Shown one piece after another: positions 6,045 through 6,374 of a DNA stretch of 6,374 nucleotides. The notes under the pieces are model-generated. The model had not been told where the DNA came from and ran no database searches. It saw nothing but the letters and a program-made list of their open reading frames with translations. Within the stretch, counting starts at the first letter, position 1, and each line of letters opens with the position of its first letter. Location: positions 1 through 6,374 of the forward strand of contig CALKIW010000031.1 in the NCBI GenBank assembly GCA_937995875.1, written 5' to 3'. The stretch comes from an uncultured Bacteroidales bacterium (GTDB lineage Bacteria; Bacteroidota; Bacteroidia; Bacteroidales; Bacteroidaceae). A program made the position numbers and the translations under genes.

Positions 6045-6374
6045 AAACAGCCTTTCTCCTGATTCTTTCCCAGTTGTTGCTGTTTCCCTCAGCATTGCCA
6101 TGCCGCGCTGCACAGACGCTTGACGACGGTGCGTACTGCACTGAAATGCAGAACAACAGCCGCCCCGAAAACTTCGCCAACGACAGTGTCATGCTCGACT
6201 ACATACAGCGTGTACACCTTAATTATATGTGGGACGGTGCCGATCCCAATTCGGGTATGGCTCCGGAGCGCATACATCTCGACGGCGTCTATCCCGAAAA
6301 CGATGCGCACATAGTGACTACCGGCGGTAGCGGTTTCGGCATTGCCGGACTGCTCGTGGGCGTTGAGCGCGGGT
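6041..6374 (+). CDS. GH144-like (PF10091 'glycoamylase' family) glycoside hydrolase, 5' part only
   Basis: The first 111 codons are present and the gene runs off the window end. It starts at ATG 6041, which overlaps the TGA of the EEP gene (ATGA), so the two are likely translationally coupled. Residues 1-24 are a signal peptide (hydrophobic FLLILSQLLLFPSAL, cleavage near RAA|Q). C21 follows a proline (ALPC), a poor lipobox, so type I export is preferred. After a short linker, the family's N-terminal (alpha/alpha)6-barrel motifs are clear: LDYIQRVHLNYMWDGADPNS with GMAPER (52-77), then DAHIVTTGGSGFGIAGLLVG and VERG (88-111). From family knowledge, Bacteroidetes PF10091 proteins include the GH144 endo-beta-1,2-glucanases. 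The catalytic region lies beyond the window, so activity and specificity are inferred. It would be the backbone-cleaving enzyme of this PUL. Other PF10091 members may have other substrates. Confidence 0.8.
   Translation, partial: MKTAFLLILSQLLLFPSALPCRAAQTLDDGAYCTEMQNNSRPENFANDSVMLDYIQRVHLNYMWDGADPNSGMAPERIHLDGVYPENDAHIVTTGGSGFGIAGLLVGVERG

Noticed and set aside
6095..6106. SALPC in the GH144-like leader as a lipobox
   Set aside because: Proline directly before the cysteine is not accepted by typical lipoboxes; RAA|Q just after it is a better type I cleavage site.
5833..6314. Minus- and plus-strand open frames across the EEP/GH144 junction
   Set aside because: They conflict with two genes supported by clear family motifs and have no recognisable products.
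1..6374. tRNA, rRNA, CRISPR array, insertion sequence or attachment site
   Set aside because: No cloverleaf, spaced repeat array, transposase or terminal inverted repeats were seen by reading; the coding density leaves little room for them.

Overview
The window looks like part of a polysaccharide utilization locus (PUL) from a member of the Bacteroidota, probably order Bacteroidales. The grounds are a SusC/SusD pair, Bacteroidetes-type promoter elements (TTTG at -33, TAnnTTTG at -7), no clear Shine-Dalgarno sequences, and a propeller-type sensor/regulator fragment typical of this group. The coding DNA has roughly balanced base composition with many C-ending codons (AAC, TAC, TTC), which would suit Prevotellaceae or Muribaculaceae better than low-GC Bacteroides. 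The family assignment is inference.

Layout. On the minus strand at the left edge (1-340) is the 5' end of a LuxR-type 'ligand-binding sensor domain' (two-component-regulator propeller) gene. It starts at a GTG and is interrupted by an in-frame TAG at 13..11. A 228-bp AT-rich divergent region (341-568) follows. It holds a well-formed minus-strand promoter, a 17-bp perfect palindrome over its predicted transcription start, a cluster of GTCGTA/TAGTG repeats, and a weaker plus-strand promoter for susC. Four genes then run on the plus strand: susC (569-3592), susD (3623-5089), a secreted endonuclease/exonuclease/phosphatase (EEP) superfamily enzyme (5169-6044), and the first 111 codons of a GH144-like (PF10091 'glycoamylase' family) glycoside hydrolase (6041 to the window end). 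The last two overlap by ATGA. A strong hairpin without a U-tract lies between susD and the EEP gene.

How it may work together. SusD (surface lipoprotein) and SusC (TonB-dependent transporter) would capture and import a glycan across the outer membrane. The GH144-like enzyme points to a beta-1,2-glucan. The exported EEP enzyme could remove phosphodiester-linked substituents, which makes phosphoglycerol-decorated osmoregulated periplasmic glucans a testable substrate hypothesis. The divergent regulator would be expected to control the operon, but as read it is broken.

Most of the window is recognisable PUL content. The items most worth following up are the interrupted regulator, the shared operator-like motifs in the divergent region, a codon-usage break inside susC, and the EEP plus GH144-like pairing. 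No RNA genes, insertion sequences or CRISPR arrays were seen.
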